64,000 bases of DNA from Thermohalobaculum sp050330995 (GTDB lineage Bacteria; Pseudomonadota; Alphaproteobacteria; Rhodobacterales; Rhodobacteraceae), in contig JBHJHI010000057.1 in NCBI GenBank assembly GCA_050330995.1, positions 8,005 to 72,004 of the forward strand, read 5' to 3'. The stretch's first letter is position 1; every line of letters begins with the position of its first letter. A model generated the notes under the pieces. That model made no database searches and was not told the origin of the DNA. It saw only the letters and a list, made by a program, of their open reading frames with translations. This document shows, piece after piece, positions 60,589 to 64,000 of the stretch. Position numbers and translations under genes: made by a program.

Positions 60589-60968
60589 GCGGCATCCCCC
60601 CACTGGTTGCCCTCGGTCCGGCCAGGCTAGACGGCCGGGAGGCCTTCAGGGAAGGGTTTCGGGCCGAGCGCCGTGGCGTGGCGCGCCTCGCGTGTCCTGC
60701 CGGCGTCGGACCGGCCGTTCGCCCGACCGACCCGTGCCGCCTTCGGACGGGGCGCGCGCGAGGCCCCCGCGCCGGCCCGCCCGCTCGGCCTCGCGGAGCG
60801 GGCGCGAGACCACCGTCGCCTTTGGCCTCGGTCCGGGCGCCGCGCCGGCATGGCGTGTCGCTTCGACCGTGCCCTCGGGCCGGAGCCCGAGGCGGAGGCG
60901 GCGCCCGCGGTCTGGCCCGGCGGCCGGGCGTCGCGTAGAGGGCGGGCTTTCAGCGAAGCGGAGCGCCG
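60589..60968. other. Divergent intergenic stretch of 380 bases
   Basis: It separates the unknown minus-strand gene from the kinase. Open frames in this region are arginine-rich GC artefacts. I see no hairpin, repeat or RNA gene. It must hold promoters for both genes. Confidence 0.4.
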
Positions 60969-62054
60969 ATGACCGAGGCCGACCCCGCCGGCGAGGGACG
61001 CCGTGCCGATCTCGCCCGACGCCTGAGCCGCGCGCTGGCCGAGGCCGGCCATCCGGCCGCCGGCACGCGTGCCGAGCCGATGGCCGACAAGGGCCTCGCG
61101 CACGACCATCTCCGCCTCCCCGGCACCGACCTTGTCGCGCGGTGCCCCAAGCAGAGCCAGATGGGCCTCGCCGCGCACGAGAACCTCGCCTACCAAGCCG
61201 CCTGCTTCGCGCGCGCCGCCGAGAGCGGTCACGCGCCGCGCCTGCACGGGGTGATCGCGCCCTCGGACGCGCTGCCGCGCGGCGGGCTGCTGGTCGAGGA
61301 GATCGAGGGGCGGGCGGCGGAGTTGCCGCAAGACCTGGACGCGATCGTCGCGGCGCTCGCGTCGATCCACGCCTTGCCGGTGCCCCCGGTGGCCGAGCGC
61401 CCGCCGCTTCTCGCGCCCGACGACCCGCTCGGGGCCATGATCGCCGAGATCGAAGCGCAGGCGCGGTATCTGGACACGGCCGGGGTCGAGCCGTTCACGC
61501 GAACGCTGATCGGCGAGGGGCTGGCGGGCCTGAAGGCGCGTGCCGCCAGCCCGGACCGTCCGGAGGCGCGGCTGATCTCCTTCGACGCCCATCCCGGCAA
61601 CTTCCTCGTGCGGGACGACGGCCGCGCGGTGCTGGTCGATCTGGAGAAGGCGCGCTACGGCCCGCCTCCGCTCGATCTCGCCCACGCGACGCTCTACACC
61701 TCGACCACCTGGGACATCGAGAGCCATGCGGTGCTCGATACCGAGCGGACGGCCGAGGCGATGGCGCTCTGGCTGGATCGCTACGGCGAGGGGGCGGACG
61801 CGATGCGCCCCTGGATCGCGCCGCTGCGCCGGGCGATGTGGCTCTGGTCGCTGAGCTGGTGCGCCAAGTGGCGCGCCCTCTCGGGACGAGCGGCGGCCAC
61901 GGGGGCGGACGGCGAGGACTGGTCGGCCGATTCCTCCGACGATGCCCTCGTCGTCCATGTGCGCGACCGGGTGGACCACTATCTCGATCCCCAGACGGCG
62001 GCCTTCGTCGCCGCCGACTGCGACGCGCTGCAGGCACGGTTCGGAGCCGCGTAG
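60969..62054 (+). CDS. APH-like phosphotransferase
   Basis: The 361-residue protein has the aminoglycoside/choline-kinase fold. It has SFDAHPGN (204-211) with the catalytic Asp206 and Asn211, then VLVDLEKARYG (221-231) with the metal Asp224, and a C-terminal helical part with Trp-rich LWSLSWCAKW. The canonical first His of the H-x-D motif is replaced by Ser. Lys61 may be the ATP lysine. The substrate is unknown. An inverted repeat (AGGCGCG/CGCGCCT, 62053-62069) overlaps its stop and may act as terminator. Confidence 0.82.
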   Translation: MTEADPAGEGRRADLARRLSRALAEAGHPAAGTRAEPMADKGLAHDHLRLPGTDLVARCPKQSQMGLAAHENLAYQAACFARAAESGHAPRLHGVIAPSDALPRGGLLVEEIEGRAAELPQDLDAIVAALASIHALPVPPVAERPPLLAPDDPLGAMIAEIEAQARYLDTAGVEPFTRTLIGEGLAGLKARAASPDRPEARLISFDAHPGNFLVRDDGRAVLVDLEKARYGPPPLDLAHATLYTSTTWDIESHAVLDTERTAEAMALWLDRYGEGADAMRPWIAPLRRAMWLWSLSWCAKWRALSGRAAATGADGEDWSADSSDDALVVHVRDRVDHYLDPQTAAFVAADCDALQARFGAA

Positions 62055-62069
62055 GCGCGGCACGCGCCT
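62053..62069 (+). terminator. Short hairpin at the kinase stop
   Basis: AGGCGCG, GCA, CGCGCCT is a perfect 7-bp stem that begins inside the TAG stop codon. It lacks a T-run. It may end transcription between the convergent kinase and flgI genes. Confidence 0.35.
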
Positions 62070-62255
62070 GTCGCGGCGGCGTCGGGCTCGGCGCGGCCGG
62101 TCTGCCTCTAGCGGAACCCGGAGACGCCCCGGCTCTCGTCGTCAGCCGACAGGGCGACGGCACGGCGCCTGCGTCGGTCCCGCGTCCGGTATCGCGGAGA
62201 GGGGTGCGCTCGCCGCCCGGTCGATAGCAGAGCGCTGGCCGGTCCCGTCCGCGCC

Positions 62256-63374
62256 TCACCGCACGATCAGTTCCGCGTGCAGCGCGCCGGCGGCGTCGAT
62301 CGCCATCAGGATGTCGATCATGTCGCGCGGGCCGACGCCGAGGGCGTTAAGCCCGGCCACCAGATCGGCGAGCGTCACGTTGCGCTCGACGAGCGCGAGG
62401 CGGGCGTCGTCGTCCTCGTCCACCCCGATCGCGGTGCGCGGCAGCACCACCGTCTCGCCGGCGGCGAAGGGGTTGGGCTGCACCGCGACCGGCGTCTCCC
62501 GCACCCGGATCGTCAGGTTGCCCTGGGCGACGGCGACCGACGAGATCGTCACGTCCTCGCCGAGCACGATCGTGCCCGAGCGCTGGTCGACGATCACCCG
62601 CGCCTTGAGCGCCGGGCTGACGGCGAGGTTCTCGATGCGCGCGATCGCCTCGGCCGGCGCGATCCCCGTGCCGGCGAGGCTCAGCGTCACCGTGCCGGGG
62701 TCGCGGGTCGCGGCCACGCCGGGGCCGAGGGCGGCGTCCACCGCCTCCTTGATCCGCCGCGCCGTGGTGAAGTCGGGCTCGCGCAGGCCGAGACGCAGGA
62801 CGTCGAGGCTCTCGAAGGCGAAGGCGACCTCGCGCTCGACCCGCGCGCCGCCCGGAATGGTGCCCGCGGGCGGCACGCCGGTCACCGCCTCGGCCGCCGC
62901 GCCGACGGCCGCGAAGCCCGAGGCCAGGATCGGTCCCTGCGCGACCGCGTAGACCGCGCCGTCGGCGGCGTTGAGCGGCGTCATCACCAGCGTGCCGCCC
63001 ATCAGGCTGCCCGCGTCGCCGATCGCCGAGACCGAGACGTCGAGCCGCGAGCCCGCCCGCGCGAACGGCGGCAGCACGGCGGTGACGATCACGGCGGCGA
63101 CGTTGCGGGTGCGGAACGCCTCGCCCGAGACGTTGACGCCGAGGCGTTCGAGGAGGTTCGCGAGCGCCTCCTCGGTGAAGGGCGAGTTGCGGATCGAATC
63201 GCCCGTGCCGTCGAGCCCGACCACGAGCCCGTAGCCGACGAGGTCGTTGCCGCGCACGCCCTCGACATCGACCAGATCCTTGAGCCGCGGCGCGGCCGTG
63301 GCGGGCAGGGTGAGAACGGGGGCGAGGGCAAGGGCGAGGGCGAGCGCCACGAGGCAGGCGAGGGCGCGGATCAT
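62256..63374 (-). CDS. flgI: Flagellar basal-body P-ring protein FlgI
   Basis: FlgI forms the P ring around the rod in the peptidoglycan layer. The 372-residue protein has a Sec signal peptide (about 1-28) and the FlgI core: RLKDLVDVEGVRGNDLVGYG, LVVGLDGTGDSIRNSPFTEE, LDVSVSAIGDAGSLMGGTL, TPLNAADGAVYAVAQG, RVIVDQRSGTIVLGEDV and the C-terminal GVGPRDMIDILMAIDAAGAL. The ATG at 63374 overlaps the flgL stop (ATGA), so the two are coupled. Confidence 0.97.
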   Translation of the reverse strand: MIRALACLVALALALALAPVLTLPATAAPRLKDLVDVEGVRGNDLVGYGLVVGLDGTGDSIRNSPFTEEALANLLERLGVNVSGEAFRTRNVAAVIVTAVLPPFARAGSRLDVSVSAIGDAGSLMGGTLVMTPLNAADGAVYAVAQGPILASGFAAVGAAAEAVTGVPPAGTIPGGARVEREVAFAFESLDVLRLGLREPDFTTARRIKEAVDAALGPGVAATRDPGTVTLSLAGTGIAPAEAIARIENLAVSPALKARVIVDQRSGTIVLGEDVTISSVAVAQGNLTIRVRETPVAVQPNPFAAGETVVLPRTAIGVDEDDDARLALVERNVTLADLVAGLNALGVGPRDMIDILMAIDAAGALHAELIVR

Positions 63375-64000
63375 CGCAGGTACGCCGTCAGCGAGAGCGC
63401 CGAGAGCCGTCCCGTGGCCGCGAACAGCGACTCGAGCGCGTCCTCGGTCGCCACCAGCGCGGTCGCCGCCTCGAACGGGTCCCGCGCGGTCAGCTTCTCC
63501 AGTGCGAGGTCGAGCGCGGTCGCCTCCGCCTCGCGCGCGACCCGCGTCTCCTCGATCCCGGCCTCCACGAGACCGAGACGCGCGCGCGTGTCGCCGAGCG
63601 CGTCGAGCGCGCCCCGCAGCCGCCCGGTCGCCTCGCCCGCGAGCGCGTGGCGCTCCTCGCGGTCGGGCGTCACGCTCGTGTCGGTAGCTACCGCCAGCGC
63701 CGCCAGCTCGCGCAGCACGTCGCGGAACACGGCGTCGTCGGCGCGCAGTCCGGTCTCGACCACGGCCCCCTCGTCGATCGCCACGCCGGGCGCCGGACCG
63801 GCGCCGCCGGTGTAGTGGCCGGTCGCGAAGGCGCCGCCCGGCGCGTCGAATACGGTGCGCAGCGCGGCCTGTCCGGCCGCGCCGCCGCCGGCGGCGAGGG
63901 CTGCGGCGCGCGCGTCGGCGAGGCTCGTGTCCGCCCCGACGCGCGCGCCCCGGTCGGTCGCGTCGCCCGCGAACAGCGCGGTCGCGCCGTAGCGCGTGCC
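63371..64000 (-). CDS. flgL: Flagellar hook-filament junction protein FlgL (5' truncated)
   Basis: The frame is open from base 64000 to the stop at 63371, giving about 209 visible residues of the C-terminal part. RYGATALFAGDAT at the visible start is the FlgL-type pattern, and the end (DPFEAATALVATEDALESL, TGRLSALSLTAYLR) matches the helical C-terminus of flagellin-like proteins. FlgL joins hook and filament. The N-terminal domain lies beyond the window. It precedes flgI directly. Confidence 0.88.
   Translation of the reverse strand, partial: GTRYGATALFAGDATDRGARVGADTSLADARAAALAAGGGAAGQAALRTVFDAPGGAFATGHYTGGAGPAPGVAIDEGAVVETGLRADDAVFRDVLRELAALAVATDTSVTPDREERHALAGEATGRLRGALDALGDTRARLGLVEAGIEETRVAREAEATALDLALEKLTARDPFEAATALVATEDALESLFAATGRLSALSLTAYLR

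Overview
The window is about 73% GC and gene-dense, with many ATGA or GTGA overlaps between neighbouring genes. The sequence suggests a free-living, flagellated, salt-adapted alphaproteobacterium, most likely in or near the Rhodobacterales. The evidence is a VPLPA-CTERM sorting signal, DUF1489, a seven-gene Mrp antiporter, a complete squalene-hopene core pathway, and FlgI/FlgL. The lineage is inferred from gene content only.

Layout, 1-20.4 kb: a truncated unknown gene and a small unknown gene come first, then an internally deleted IS5-type transposase relic beside tRNA-Gln(UUG). A minus-strand group follows (NAD-dependent epimerase, queG, ygfZ), divergent from a coupled plus-strand trio (Bcr/CflA exporter and two rSAM/selenodomain-associated transferases). 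Next are an unknown gene with DUF1489 and dapB (minus), an aldo/keto reductase with a DUF6064 membrane protein (plus), and a beta-oxidation pair (FadB-type trifunctional-like protein and thiolase). Downstream of these lie a decayed acyl-CoA dehydrogenase start, an MDR-type NADP oxidoreductase coupled to a DHA2 exporter, and an IclR regulator.

20.4-36.5 kb: after a degenerate stretch and a small secreted protein, one long minus-strand run looks like an osmo/ion-adaptation region. It holds the Mrp Na+/H+ antiporter (mrpA-G) followed by gpsA, a HAD phosphatase and a glucosylglycerol-phosphate synthase (GgpS). GpsA supplies glycerol 3-phosphate, GgpS joins it to an activated glucose, and the phosphatase would release glucosylglycerol, while Mrp expels Na+. 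accA, an SH3-domain protein, an AlkA-type glycosylase, a carboxylesterase, an HNH endonuclease, dsbB, a DedA/YqaA-like protein and tRNA-Leu(CAA) follow.

36.7-59.2 kb: a type I secretion ABC/HlyD pair without a visible substrate is followed by a 1.1 kb degenerate region. Then comes a large membrane-lipid region: ispA and mlaA (minus), hpnN-hpnM-hpnH (plus), a VPLPA-CTERM protein behind an unusually AT-rich leader, then hpnC-hpnD-hpnE-shc-hpnG (minus), hpnB (plus) and hpnA (minus). hpnA is the last gene of an overlapping run that starts with a sulfotransferase and a secreted beta-propeller-like protein. IspA makes farnesyl-PP, HpnCDE make squalene, Shc makes the hopene, HpnH/HpnG extend the side chain, and HpnN/M with MlaA move lipids.

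59.3-64.0 kb: an MSMEG_1061-type flavoprotein, an unknown gene, an APH-like kinase, and the flagellar genes flgI and flgL (the latter cut by the window end).
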